The position numbers and the translations under genes are program-made. DNA of 64,000 nt. It comes from Kitasatospora phosalacinea. Its GTDB lineage: Bacteria; Actinomycetota; Actinomycetes; Streptomycetales; Streptomycetaceae. The notes under the pieces are model-generated. The model searched no databases, was not told where the DNA came from, and saw nothing but the letters and a program-made list of their open reading frames with translations. Below, in pieces: positions 25,560 to 33,680 of the stretch. The stretch covers positions 19,741 through 83,740 of the forward strand of contig NZ_JNYE01000047.1 in the NCBI RefSeq assembly GCF_000717185.1, in the 5' to 3' direction. The number at the start of each line of letters is the position of its first letter. Position 1 is the stretch's first letter.

Positions 25560-26039
25560 GTGAACGAGACGGCGGAGCAGGGGAGTTCGACGGTGGGACA
25601 GCAGCACGAGGGCGGGCTCGACCCGGCGGAGGTGGCGCGCCTGCGCCTGGTCATCGCCCGCCTGAACCGGCACCTGATGCAGGCCTCCGACCGGCAGGAG
25701 TTCACCTTCGCCCAGCAGTCCGCCCTGGCCCGGATCGAGGAGCACGGCCCGGTCCGGCTCGGCGAACTCGCCGCGCTGGAACGGGTCGCCGCCCCCTCGC
25801 TGACCCGCACCGTCGCCTCACTGGTCGAGTCCCGGCTGGTCCACCGCGTCCCCGACCCCAACGACGGACGCTCCGCCCTGGTCGAACTCTCCCCGGAGGG
25901 CGTCGACCTGCTCGCCCACATCCGCCGCCGCCGCTCCGAACTCCTGGCCCGCCGCACCGCCGAACTCACCGACGAGGAACGGCGCACCCTGATGGCGGCC
26001 CTGCCCGTCCTGGAACGCCTGGTCTCCATCGAGGGCTGA
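25560..26039 (+). CDS. MarR-family regulator of the adjacent pump
   Basis: 159 aa from GTG 25560, one base after the pump stop. A GTG at 25593 has a better ribosome site (GGGGAG, 7 nt) and would give 148 aa. Winged-helix features: FTFAQQSALARIEEHGPVRLGELAALERVAAPSLTRTVASLVESRLVHRV, then wing DPNDGRSALVELSPEG. Dimerisation helices flank it. Co-transcription with the DHA2 pump and the palindrome at 23735-23752 suggest ligand-relieved repression of both genes. Confidence 0.93.
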   Translation: MNETAEQGSSTVGQQHEGGLDPAEVARLRLVIARLNRHLMQASDRQEFTFAQQSALARIEEHGPVRLGELAALERVAAPSLTRTVASLVESRLVHRVPDPNDGRSALVELSPEGVDLLAHIRRRRSELLARRTAELTDEERRTLMAALPVLERLVSIEG

Positions 26040-26156
26040 ACGCCCCCGCAGGCCCGCCGCCCCGCAGCCCGCGCCGCGGCGGCGAGGGCCGGGGCGGCGA
26101 GGGCCGGTGCGGCCGGGGGCGGCCGGTGCGGCCGCCGACGGCGGGGGCGGGGTCGG

Positions 26157-26720
26157 TCAGAGGATGGTCAGGACGGTGGCGAAGTTCAGCACGGTCGCGC
26201 CGCCGGGGCTGTCGCAGGCCAGCAGGTCCAGGTTCGGCGCGGTGAAGGTCTCCACCACCGTGCCGCCGAGGAACTCGCCCGAGGTGACGGTGCCGGTCTC
26301 GGTGATCACCGTGGTGGCCAGACCGCGCACCACCGTCGCGGTGAACGGGAAGCTGCTGGCGGTCCCGTTGTTCCAGCGGACGGTCTCCACGCCCGTCTCG
26401 GTGAGCAGTTGGTCGCAGCTCAGCTCCAGCAGCGCGGTGACGTCCCGCTCCCCGGCACTGGCCGTCGAACCGACGGCCAGACAGCTGCCGGTGGGGCTGT
26501 GCGGACCGGGCACGTTCAGGTTGCCGTCCACCGTCACGGTGATCGGCCGCACGGTGTGGGTCAGGCCCGGGCTGTACGTGGTGTACGTCCAGCCGGTGCA
26601 GTTGATCGTGGCGAGCACGGCCGGTGCGGCCCGTGCGGGAGCGGCGGCCGGCAGCGTCGCGCTGCCGAGCAGCAGGGCCAGCAGGCCGGTGAGAGTGGTG
26701 GCACGTCCGGTACGGAGCAC
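26157..26720 (-). CDS. Secreted protein of unknown function
   Basis: 187 aa, GTG 26720 with GGAGGG 5 nt upstream. The signal peptide is clear: RTGRATTLTGLLALLLGSATLPAAAPARA, cut near residue 32. The mature part is about 155 residues, rich in Thr, Val and Gly, predicted beta-sheet, with four Cys able to form two disulphides. I do not recognise the family. The 117-bp gap to the MarR gene contains GC-rich direct repeats only. Confidence 0.8.
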   Translation of the reverse strand: MLRTGRATTLTGLLALLLGSATLPAAAPARAAPAVLATINCTGWTYTTYSPGLTHTVRPITVTVDGNLNVPGPHSPTGSCLAVGSTASAGERDVTALLELSCDQLLTETGVETVRWNNGTASSFPFTATVVRGLATTVITETGTVTSGEFLGGTVVETFTAPNLDLLACDSPGGATVLNFATVLTIL

Positions 26721-26752
26721 GACAGCCCTCCAGGGGGTGGCGGCGGTGGCGG

Positions 26753-26776
26753 GACGGGACGACGGGACGACGGGAC
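26753..26776. repeat. 8-bp tandem repeat, three copies
   Basis: GACGGGAC three times in a row, just upstream of the secreted-protein gene. The rest of the 278-bp gap up to the TetR gene holds only GC-rich direct repeats of GGCCGGACGG type around 26950-27000. Confidence 0.7.
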
Positions 26777-26998
26777 AGTACGCACCAGGGTCGCGGCGGG
26801 CCCGGCGCCCGGCAAGCCTGAGTGCGCGAACTACCTTGCCGCACAAGGGGAATGGCCGGACGACGACAGCCCGGGGCCGACCCTGGCCGAGGACGTTCGC
26901 GCAGGCGCTCGAACCCGGCCCCGGATCGGAACGTCCGTCCGGATCGCGGGTGCCCGGACGGGGCAGGCGGCCCGGACGGATCGCGGGGGCCGGACGGG

Positions 26999-27781
26999 TC
27001 AGGGGGCCTGGGCGGCGATCCCGTCCAGCACCATCTCCAGCCCCGCCGCGAACGACTCGCCCGGTGTCAGGTGGTCGGCCGAACGCATCACCTCCGCGAT
27101 CGTCGGGTGCCGCCCCGCCTCCAGCACCCGCACCATGTACGGCCCCATCGCCACCTGCCACTCGTGGTTCGAGCGCCCCTCCGACCGCTCCGCCCGACGC
27201 TGCGCCACCTCCACCCGGAGCCGACCCGCCAGGTAGGCGTGGAACGCCCCCGCCGCCTGCTGTACCAGGGTCGGCCGTCCGGCGAAGCCCGGCACGCCCC
27301 ACAGCACGGCCAGTGCGGCCTCCCGAGCGGCCAGCGCGTTCGGGCCCAAGTGCGGCCGCCCGCCCAGCAGTTCGATGAACCACTCGTGCCGCAGCGCGGC
27401 CGCCCGGTGCCGCCCGGCGATCGCCCGCAACTCCTCCCGCCACCCCTCCTGCTGCCGCTCCTCCTGCCGCCGCTCCTCCTGCCGTCCCCCGGGCCGGGCG
27501 TCCGGCGGGCCGGGGGCGATCTCGGCGTACACCGCGTCCACCATCAGCTCCAGCAGCTCGGCCTTGGTCTCCACGTACCCGTACAGCCGCATGGGGCCGA
27601 CCTCCAGCACCGCCGCGACCCGCCGGATCGACACCCCCTCCAGCCCGTCCGCGTCGGCCAGTTCGACCGCCGCGCCGACGATCAGCGCCCGGCTCAGCGG
27701 CCCCGGCGTCCGCCGCTCCGGCGGCTCCGGCCGCTCCCAGACCAGGCCGGAACCGGTGTCGGAATCGTGACGGGGCGTCAT
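26999..27781 (-). CDS. TetR-family regulator
   Basis: 260 aa, ATG 27781. The helix-turn-helix is in the first 75 residues (ALIVGAAVELADADGLEGVSIRRVAAVLEVGPMRLYGYVETKAELLELMVDAV). The C-terminal half is TetR/TetR_C-like (WFIELLGGRPHLGPNALAAREAAL ... HAYLAGRLRVE). A charged insert QEERRQEERQQEGW (about 100-113) sits between the two parts and is likely a low-complexity expansion. It is divergent from a TetX-like monooxygenase with two palindromic sites in the 137-bp gap, the standard arrangement for drug-inducible repression. Confidence 0.94.
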   Translation of the reverse strand: MTPRHDSDTGSGLVWERPEPPERRTPGPLSRALIVGAAVELADADGLEGVSIRRVAAVLEVGPMRLYGYVETKAELLELMVDAVYAEIAPGPPDARPGGRQEERRQEERQQEGWREELRAIAGRHRAAALRHEWFIELLGGRPHLGPNALAAREAALAVLWGVPGFAGRPTLVQQAAGAFHAYLAGRLRVEVAQRRAERSEGRSNHEWQVAMGPYMVRVLEAGRHPTIAEVMRSADHLTPGESFAAGLEMVLDGIAAQAP

Positions 27782-27848
27782 GGGGAGCGGTCTCCGTTCG
27801 GTGGTGCAGGGCAGTGCAGGGCGGCGCAGGAACACGATACGGGGGTCT

Positions 27849-27869
27849 TGTCGATACAGTGTATCGACA
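27849..27869. promoter_or_regulatory. TetR operator 1, perfect 21-bp palindrome
   Basis: Half-sites TGTCGATACA and TGTATCGACA around a central G. It lies midway in the gap between the TetR and monooxygenase genes, 50 bp before the latter's start, so bound protein would cover both promoters. Confidence 0.9.
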
Positions 27870-27884
27870 CGATACGGTGTATCG
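27870..27884. promoter_or_regulatory. TetR operator 2, adjoining 15-bp palindrome
   Basis: CGATAC-GGT-GTATCG directly abuts operator 1 and repeats its core (GATAC/GTATC), so two dimers may bind side by side. It lies 34 bp upstream of the monooxygenase start. Confidence 0.8.
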
Positions 27885-27918
27885 GACGGACCGGTGAAGG
27901 TGAAGGGGAGGACGGACC

Positions 27919-29100
27919 ATGACGCGCACCACGGACGTGGCGATCGTCGGAGGCGGCCCGGGCGGGCTGACCCTGGCGCGACTGCTCACCGCGGGCGGCA
28001 GCGCCCGGGTCACGGTGTACGAACGCGACGGCGGGCGGGCGGCCCGCACCCAGGGCGGCACGCTCGACCTGCACGCCGACACCGGGCAGCGCGCCTTGCG
28101 CGCCGCCGGGCTGACGCAGGCGTTCCGCCGCCACGCCCGGCCCGAAGGGGAGGACATGCTGCTGCTCGACCCCACCGGCACCGTGCTGCACCGCGACGAC
28201 ACCCCGGACGACTCGCCCGCGCTCCGCCCCGAGATCGACCGCACCGACCTGCGCGACCTGCTGCTGGACTCCCTCCCGCCCGGCACCGTCGCCTGGGGCC
28301 GCACCTTGCGCACCGCCACCCCGGCCCCGGACGGCGAAGGCACCGGCTGGCAACTGGAGTTCACCGACGGCACCCGGGCCGCGCACCACCTCCTGATCGG
28401 CGCCGACGGCGCCAACTCCCGGGTGCGGCCGCTGCTCACCCCCGCCGCGCCGCAGCACCTCGGCGTCAACGCGATCGAGGGCACCGTCCCCGACATCGAC
28501 CGCACCCACCCCGACCTCGCCGCCGCCGTCGGCCGCGGCAGCTACTGGGTGGTCGGCGACGGCCGCTCACTGGTCGCCCAGCGCTGCAGCGACGGCTCCG
28601 TCCGGGTCGGCCTGACCTTCTACGGCCCCACCGGCCGCGCCGCCGACTGGCTCACCACCTGCGGCATCCCGTACGACCGCCCCGACGAGGCCCGGGCCGC
28701 GCTGCTCCCGCTGTTCGCCGACTGGACGCCCGACTGCCGCGCCCTGATCGCCGCCGCCTGCACCGGCCCGCTCACCCCGCGCGCCCTGACCGCCCTCCCG
28801 GTCGGCCTCCGCTGGCCCCACCGCCCCGGCCTCACCCTGCTCGGCGACGCCGCCCACCTGATGCCCCCGGTCGGCCACGGCGCCAACGCCGCGATGCGCG
28901 ACGCCCTGGAGCTGGCCACCGCCCTCGCCGCCACCCCCGCGGACCCCGACGCCGCCCTGCGGGCCTACGAGGAGGAGATGTTCACCCGCACCGCCGAGGT
29001 CGCCGACGAGTCGGCCCGCATCCTGGCCATGATCACCTCCCCGGCGGGCGCCCCCGGCATCGCCGCCTTCTTCCGCGGCGAGACCCGTCCCGGGGCGTGA
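27919..29100 (+). CDS. TetX-like FAD-dependent monooxygenase
   Basis: 393 aa, ATG 27919. Rossmann motif VAIVGGGPGGLTLARLL (8-24), GGTLDLHADTGQRAL as in TetX-type enzymes, RPEIDRTDLRDLLLDSL, the DG motif LIGADGANSRVR, and the FAD phosphate loop GDAAHLMPPVGHGANAAM. TetX-type flavoenzymes hydroxylate aromatic or polyketide compounds, and some inactivate tetracyclines; others act in biosynthesis. The divergent TetR gene and paired operators suggest induction by the substrate itself. Resistance is possible but not demonstrable from sequence. Confidence 0.93.
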   Translation: MTRTTDVAIVGGGPGGLTLARLLTAGGSARVTVYERDGGRAARTQGGTLDLHADTGQRALRAAGLTQAFRRHARPEGEDMLLLDPTGTVLHRDDTPDDSPALRPEIDRTDLRDLLLDSLPPGTVAWGRTLRTATPAPDGEGTGWQLEFTDGTRAAHHLLIGADGANSRVRPLLTPAAPQHLGVNAIEGTVPDIDRTHPDLAAAVGRGSYWVVGDGRSLVAQRCSDGSVRVGLTFYGPTGRAADWLTTCGIPYDRPDEARAALLPLFADWTPDCRALIAAACTGPLTPRALTALPVGLRWPHRPGLTLLGDAAHLMPPVGHGANAAMRDALELATALAATPADPDAALRAYEEEMFTRTAEVADESARILAMITSPAGAPGIAAFFRGETRPGA

Positions 29101-29158
29101 GCGCCGCGCCCGCAGCGCGTACAACGCCTGCAACGCCTGCCGCGCGTACGGCCGGCGG

Positions 29159-29725
29159 TCAGCCGGTGATCTCCGGGCTGATCCGGTGCAGCCCCCACTG
29201 CTCGATGCTGCCGTCCACCAGCCCCATGAGGAACTGGACGACCCCGCCCTCGTAGTGCCACCAGCCGCCCCCGCGGGTGGCGACGGTGACCGTCCAGTCG
29301 GCGGGGGAGCCGTGGGTGCTCCACAGCAGGAAGTCGCCCCAGTCCGTCGTCCCCCAGCGGAGGAGGCCACCGGGGGCCGGGAAGGCCCGCAGCGGCGGGT
29401 CGAGCCGCGCCTCCTCGCACCACTCCTCGACGATCTGCTGGTCCTCCAGGACGCCCTCCACCCAGGCGCGTTCGTGTCCGGCCAGCGGGGTCGAGACGAG
29501 GAGGGTGCGGCCCAGGATCAAGCGGGAGTAGCGCTCGGTGAGGAGCACGAAGTCGGGCGGCAGCTCGGTCTCCAGGCCCTCCGCGACGGTCGCCCAGTCG
29601 AGCGCGGCCGGCTCCGGGCGCCGGAGCGCGGCGAACTCCGGGGAGGAGCCCTCGAACGCGGCCAGGGCCTCGTCCGGGTCGGTGAGTCTGCGGGCCGGGG
29701 ACTGGGTGCCGATCAGGTCGTCCAT
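29159..29725 (-). CDS. SUKH/SMI1-KNR4-like protein
   Basis: 188 aa, ATG 29725, overlapping the end of the PucR-type gene by 13 bp. Residues 40-185 follow the SMI1/KNR4 pattern: WATVAEGLETELPPDFVLLTERYSRLILGRTLLVSTP, then YEGGVVQFLMGLVDGSI. Aromatic-rich strands (RWGTTDWGDFLLWSTHG, TVATRGGGWWHYEGG) are typical. SUKH proteins often serve as immunity proteins to polymorphic toxins, but no toxin gene is adjacent, so the role is open. Confidence 0.75.
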   Translation of the reverse strand: MDDLIGTQSPARRLTDPDEALAAFEGSSPEFAALRRPEPAALDWATVAEGLETELPPDFVLLTERYSRLILGRTLLVSTPLAGHERAWVEGVLEDQQIVEEWCEEARLDPPLRAFPAPGGLLRWGTTDWGDFLLWSTHGSPADWTVTVATRGGGWWHYEGGVVQFLMGLVDGSIEQWGLHRISPEITG

Positions 29726-30972
29726 GCGGGGGAGGGTATCGCCCCAGGTGGTGGCGGGGCGGGGGAGGTGGCGCGCAGGGCGATCTCCAGTTCGAGGCGG
29801 GCGTCGGGGGAGGCCAGGGCGGGGCCGAAGAGGCGGTGGACGCGGTGCAGGCGCTGGCGGGCGGTCTGCGGGTGGATGCCGAGGCGGGCGGCGACCTCGG
29901 GGGCGGTGCCGCGGCCGGTCTGCAGCCAGGCGAGCAGGGTCGCGGCGAGGCGGTCGCGCTGCTTGGGCGTGAGCGGGGCCAGCGGGGCGAGTCGGCGTTC
30001 GGCGATCAGCCGGACCAGGGCCGGGTCGGTGAGCAGCAGCAGGTCCGCGTAGCGCTCGCGGCAGTCGACCGGGCGCTGCGGCGGCTCGGGCAGCGAGGCC
30101 CGGACCAGGCGGGCCCAGCGCAGCGACTGCGCGGCGAGGGCGGGCGGCACCGCCGGGCCGATCACGGCGCCGCGCCCGTGCAGGGCGGCCGCGAGCTGAG
30201 GGTCGGCGAGCGCGGTGGCGGGGTCCGGCAGCAGCAGGTGCGGCTGCGGGACGTCCAGCCCCGCCAGGACGCGGTCGGGCAGCCGGGCCGGGGGCGGGCC
30301 GGGCACCCCCGACGGCCCGGGCACCCCCTGCGGCCCGGACGGCCCCGACGGGCGGGGCGCGGCGGCCGGGCGCGGGTCGAGCGAGACGGCGGCGACCTGC
30401 GCGGGCAGCGGCCAGTCCGCGAGGCGGGCGGCGGTGGCGAGGTCGGCCGGGTCGGCGCCCGCGAGCAGCAGGTCGTGCAGCCGGTGCCGGGCCCGGCCGA
30501 GCGCCCCGGCCCGGTCGGTGCGGGCGTCCACGTAGCCCTGGACGCTGGCCGCGGCGACCTCGTCGATGTGCGCGAACACCGCCTCGGCGAGGGTGACCAG
30601 CTGCTCCGCGACCAGCCCGCGGCGGCGGGCCACCCGGGCGTACCGGCGCCAGGCGATCCGGGCGCCGAGCCGGAACGCGGCCTGCAGGGCGTCCAGGCTG
30701 CGGCCCTCGGAGAGCTCGCCGCGGCCGAGCGAGCGGTACACCCGCAGCTGGCGCGGGCCGGGCGAGGGCAGCCCGGCGACCCGGTCGGTGAACTCGGCGA
30801 GCGCGGTCTCCACGCCCTGCTGGATTCCGGCACCGAATTGCCCGGAGAGCGGCCGGGAGAATTCCGGGACGGCGGATCTGATCTCACGGATGATCTCGGT
30901 CGCGAGGGATTGCTGCTCGGCTCTGAGTTCGGTGGATAAATCGCGTGGAAGGCCTTCCCACGGTCCGACCAA
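29713..30972 (-). CDS. PucR/CdaR-type regulator with early TTA codon
   Basis: 419 aa. The TTG start at 30972 has GAGGAG 5 nt upstream, an unusually strong site. Codon 12 (bases 30939-30937) is TTA, making expression dependent on bldA in Streptomyces. Residues 20-175 are a helical sensor domain (AVPEFSRPLSGQFGAGIQQG, DALQAAFRLGARIAWRRY). The C-terminus has the PucR helix-turn-helix (ATLLAWLQTGRGTAPEVAARLGIHPQTARQRLHRVHRLFG). The middle holds a collagen-like Pro/Gly stretch. The gene is divergent from a secreted lipase across 387 bp and could control it. Confidence 0.9.
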   Translation of the reverse strand: MVGPWEGLPRDLSTELRAEQQSLATEIIREIRSAVPEFSRPLSGQFGAGIQQGVETALAEFTDRVAGLPSPGPRQLRVYRSLGRGELSEGRSLDALQAAFRLGARIAWRRYARVARRRGLVAEQLVTLAEAVFAHIDEVAAASVQGYVDARTDRAGALGRARHRLHDLLLAGADPADLATAARLADWPLPAQVAAVSLDPRPAAAPRPSGPSGPQGVPGPSGVPGPPPARLPDRVLAGLDVPQPHLLLPDPATALADPQLAAALHGRGAVIGPAVPPALAAQSLRWARLVRASLPEPPQRPVDCRERYADLLLLTDPALVRLIAERRLAPLAPLTPKQRDRLAATLLAWLQTGRGTAPEVAARLGIHPQTARQRLHRVHRLFGPALASPDARLELEIALRATSPAPPPPGAIPSPAWTT

Positions 30973-31226
30973 TTCCGCTCCTCGGGGTAGCGATAATCCG
31001 TTCCGCCGGTGCCCGGCGCGGGCCGGGCCGCACCGGGGCGTGCCAGGAGGGGCAAGGGGAGTATGCGTCCGGGTTACCCGCCGGTCAATAGGTCCGGCGC
31101 AAGCTTGCGGCCCCGTGCGGCACCCGCCGCGGGCGGAAACGCTGACGCGGGTGACAGTTCCGCCGGAGGGGGGACGGAATTCCTGGCACCTTCGGATGGA
31201 TTTTCCGGAACCGGCCGCGCTGCGTG

Positions 31227-31255
31227 TTGACGGCCCGTCGGGCCGCTCCTAGCTT
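31227..31255 (+). promoter_or_regulatory. Promoter of the lipase gene
   Basis: TTGACG, a 17-nt spacer, then TAGCTT. This is a good SigA/HrdB-type match. It would start transcription near 31262, about 100 nt before the lipase start. The rest of the 387-bp divergent gap (30973-31226) has no gene that I can support. Confidence 0.7.
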
Positions 31256-31359
31256 CGTGGCGACCCGGAGAAAGCCGGGGGACGCCCGGGGGAATTCCGG
31301 GTGCGGAACGGGCGGCGGCGTGGACGGCGGCGCGGACGACGATGCGGAAGGTGTGCGGA

Positions 31360-32304
31360 ATGCGGAGGAACGGCGTACGGACGGCGGCACTCGCGGCACT
31401 CGCGGTCACGGGACTGCTGGCCGCCGGGACGGAACCCGCGGCGGCGGCCGGGAGCCGACCGGTGGAGACCCACTTCTCCCTCGGCTTCGTGAAGGGCTTC
31501 TTCTTCCCCGGCTCCAGCCCGGACGGCGCCAACGACTGGTCCTGCCGACCGTCCGCGGCGCACCCGAACCCGGTGGTGCTGGTGCACGGCACGCTGGAGA
31601 ACCAGAACGACAACTGGGGCGGCGCGGCCCCGCTGCTGGCCAACCAGGGGTACTGCGTCTACTCCTTCAACTACGGCGGCCCGTCCGCCGGTTCGCCGGT
31701 CCAGGGCACCGGGCCGATCGCCGACGGGGCGAAGACGCTGGCCGCCTTCGTCGACCGGGTGCTGGGCGCGACCGGCGCCGCGGAGGCCGACCTGGTCGGG
31801 CACTCGCAGGGCGGCATGCTGCCGCGCTACTACCTGAAGAACCTCGGCGGCGCCGCCAAGGTCGGCAAGCTGGTCGCCCTCGCCCCCAGCAACTACGGCA
31901 CCACCCTGGACGGCATCACCGAACTCGGCCGCCAGCTGCGCATCCTGGAGCCCGCCAACGACTTCCTGGCCGGCCCGTGCCAGGCCTGCGTGGAGCAGGA
32001 GGTCGGCTCGCCGTTCCTCACCGAGCTGAACGCCGGGGGCGGCACCGTCCCCGGCGTCGAGTACACCGTGATCGCCACCAGGTACGACGAGGTGGTCACC
32101 CCGTACACCAACTCCTTCCTCCCCGCGGGCCCGCACGTCACCAACATCCTGGTGCAGGACCAGTGCCCGCTGGACGCCACCGACCACCTGGAGATCGGCT
32201 ACGACCCGGTCGCGCTGACGGACGTGCTGAACGCGCTGGACCCGGCGCACCCGCGGGCGGTGCCGTGCCAGGTGGTGCTGCCGGTGACGGGGCCGCTGCT
32301 GTAA
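31360..32304 (+). CDS. Secreted alpha/beta-hydrolase, probable triacylglycerol lipase
   Basis: 314 aa from ATG 31360 (GGAAGG 8 nt upstream); an ATG six codons earlier is possible. Signal peptide RRNGVRTAALAALAVTGLLAAG ends near AAAA (27-30). Oxyanion strand NPVVLVHGTLE, nucleophile elbow LVGHSQGGML (Ser149), acid TRYDEVVTPY, His in DATDHLEIGYDP. Paired Cys (CQAC, and others) suggest disulphides outside the cell. This matches the secreted actinobacterial lipase family (Lipase_2-like). A strong hairpin follows the stop. Confidence 0.93.
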   Translation: MRRNGVRTAALAALAVTGLLAAGTEPAAAAGSRPVETHFSLGFVKGFFFPGSSPDGANDWSCRPSAAHPNPVVLVHGTLENQNDNWGGAAPLLANQGYCVYSFNYGGPSAGSPVQGTGPIADGAKTLAAFVDRVLGATGAAEADLVGHSQGGMLPRYYLKNLGGAAKVGKLVALAPSNYGTTLDGITELGRQLRILEPANDFLAGPCQACVEQEVGSPFLTELNAGGGTVPGVEYTVIATRYDEVVTPYTNSFLPAGPHVTNILVQDQCPLDATDHLEIGYDPVALTDVLNALDPAHPRAVPCQVVLPVTGPLL

Positions 32305-32333
32305 CGCGGCGGCCCGGCGGCGGCCCGGCGGCA

Positions 32334-32376
32334 CGGCGGTGGGGTCCGGCGGCTCGGAGGCCGGACCCCACCGCCG
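32334..32376. terminator. Bidirectional terminator, 17-bp perfect stem
   Basis: Arms CGGCGGTGGGGTCCGGC and GCCGGACCCCACCGCCG around a 9-nt loop. It lies between the convergent lipase and PlsC-like genes and is the longest intergenic hairpin I found apart from the 36-bp palindrome. Confidence 0.9.
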
Positions 32377-32389
32377 CGCCGGCCCCCGC

Positions 32390-33469
32390 TCAGGCCGGGT
32401 CGAGGTCCTCGGTGCGGCGGTGCCGGCGGGAGGGGGAGGCGGCCGGGCCCGCGGTGTCGGCGATCCAGGCGTCGAGCTGCTCCCAGCGTCCGTACAGCCA
32501 GTCGGCGAACTCCTCCGGATCGGTGGGCAGTTGGTCGGCGCGGTAGCTCCACCAGCGCAGCCGGACCAGGTCGCCGGGGTCGGGGGCGTAGCCCGGGCCG
32601 AGCATCCAGGGCAGCAGCCGCTCGGGGCCGGTGTGCCCGCACACCAGCACCAGGGCGGACGGGTCGACGGCGGCCAGCACCGCCCGTGCCCCCGGCAGGT
32701 GCGGCGGGAGCAGGTGCGGCATGGCCTCGGCCCGCTCGGCCAGCGCGTGCTGCCCGCGGGCCCGCAGCCTGGCGATCGACCCGGCGCGCCGGGCCGCGCT
32801 GTAGTTGGTGCCCTCCGGGTACAGCCAGAACGCCTGCCCTGGCCCCAACTCCCTTCCCTGCTTGGTGAGTTCGGCGAGGGCGGCGGCCCGTCCGGCCTGG
32901 TTCCAGCGGAACAGGACGAGCGGCACGCCGCGCAGCAGCGCCCGCAGGCCGGGCTCCAGGGCGACGCAGCGCTTGGCGATGCCGCGCGGGCTGCGGCCGA
33001 GCACGGCGGCGACCGCGACGACGGCGAGCTGGGTGTTGAGGATGCCCGCGTGCCGGGCCAGCACGACCACCGGCCGCCCGGGGTCGGGCGGCGGGTCGGG
33101 CAGCTCGATCCGGAAGCGCAGGCCGGTCCAGCACTCGGTGAGCCGCCGGAAGCGGCGTCCGGCCCGGGCGGCGAGCAGCCGCCAGTCGTCCGGCCCGGCC
33201 CGGCGGGCCCGCAGCCGCAGCGAACCGGCCAGCGCGGTCAGCGAGAACCCGGCCAGGTACGCCGCCCACACCAGCGGCAGGCGGGCGGCGGCCGCGGCGC
33301 GGCCGGGCAGCAGCGGCCGGAGCAGGCCGAGCAGGAGCAGCAGCGGGGCGAGGAGGAGCAGAAACACCGTCAGGGCGCCGAGGGCGAGGGCGTCCCGGGC
33401 CGCGGCGAGCGCGCCGGCACGCAGCCGGGCAGCCCGGGGGAGCCCCGGTGAGGGCGGAGTCCTGTGCAT
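32390..33469 (-). CDS. PlsC-like lysophospholipid/glycerolipid acyltransferase
   Basis: 359 aa, ATG 33469. N-terminal membrane helices (GALTVFLLLLAPLLLLLGLL) precede a LPLAT-type domain. Motif I is present as RHAGILN (H140), so the usual HX4D is HX4N (N145). Motif III is WLYPEGTN (E219). A Pro-bearing VVV strand and a lysine/arginine patch (GIAKRCVA) fit. It would transfer an acyl chain to a lysolipid at the inner membrane face. The Asp-to-Asn change may lower activity or mark a different branch. It is divergent from a patatin-like phospholipase, suggesting a shared lipid-remodelling theme. Confidence 0.85.
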   Translation of the reverse strand: MHRTPPSPGLPRAARLRAGALAAARDALALGALTVFLLLLAPLLLLLGLLRPLLPGRAAAAARLPLVWAAYLAGFSLTALAGSLRLRARRAGPDDWRLLAARAGRRFRRLTECWTGLRFRIELPDPPPDPGRPVVVLARHAGILNTQLAVVAVAAVLGRSPRGIAKRCVALEPGLRALLRGVPLVLFRWNQAGRAAALAELTKQGRELGPGQAFWLYPEGTNYSAARRAGSIARLRARGQHALAERAEAMPHLLPPHLPGARAVLAAVDPSALVLVCGHTGPERLLPWMLGPGYAPDPGDLVRLRWWSYRADQLPTDPEEFADWLYGRWEQLDAWIADTAGPAASPSRRHRRTEDLDPA

Positions 33470-33680
33470 GGATCAAGACCTCTCACGCCGCCGGATCCCC
33501 GGCCAGTCGAAGATCCACTCCGCTGGACCGATCGGGGAGCAGGTGCCGCGGACGGGCGAAGGCGCAGGTGGGAGCGGTTGCGGAGGTCGGAACCCGGATC
33601 GGACGATGGCCTCTGCGGGCCCGTCGGGCGCGCGCGGGGGGACGGACCCCGGGGCGGCCCCGGAGACAGGTGGCGAATCG

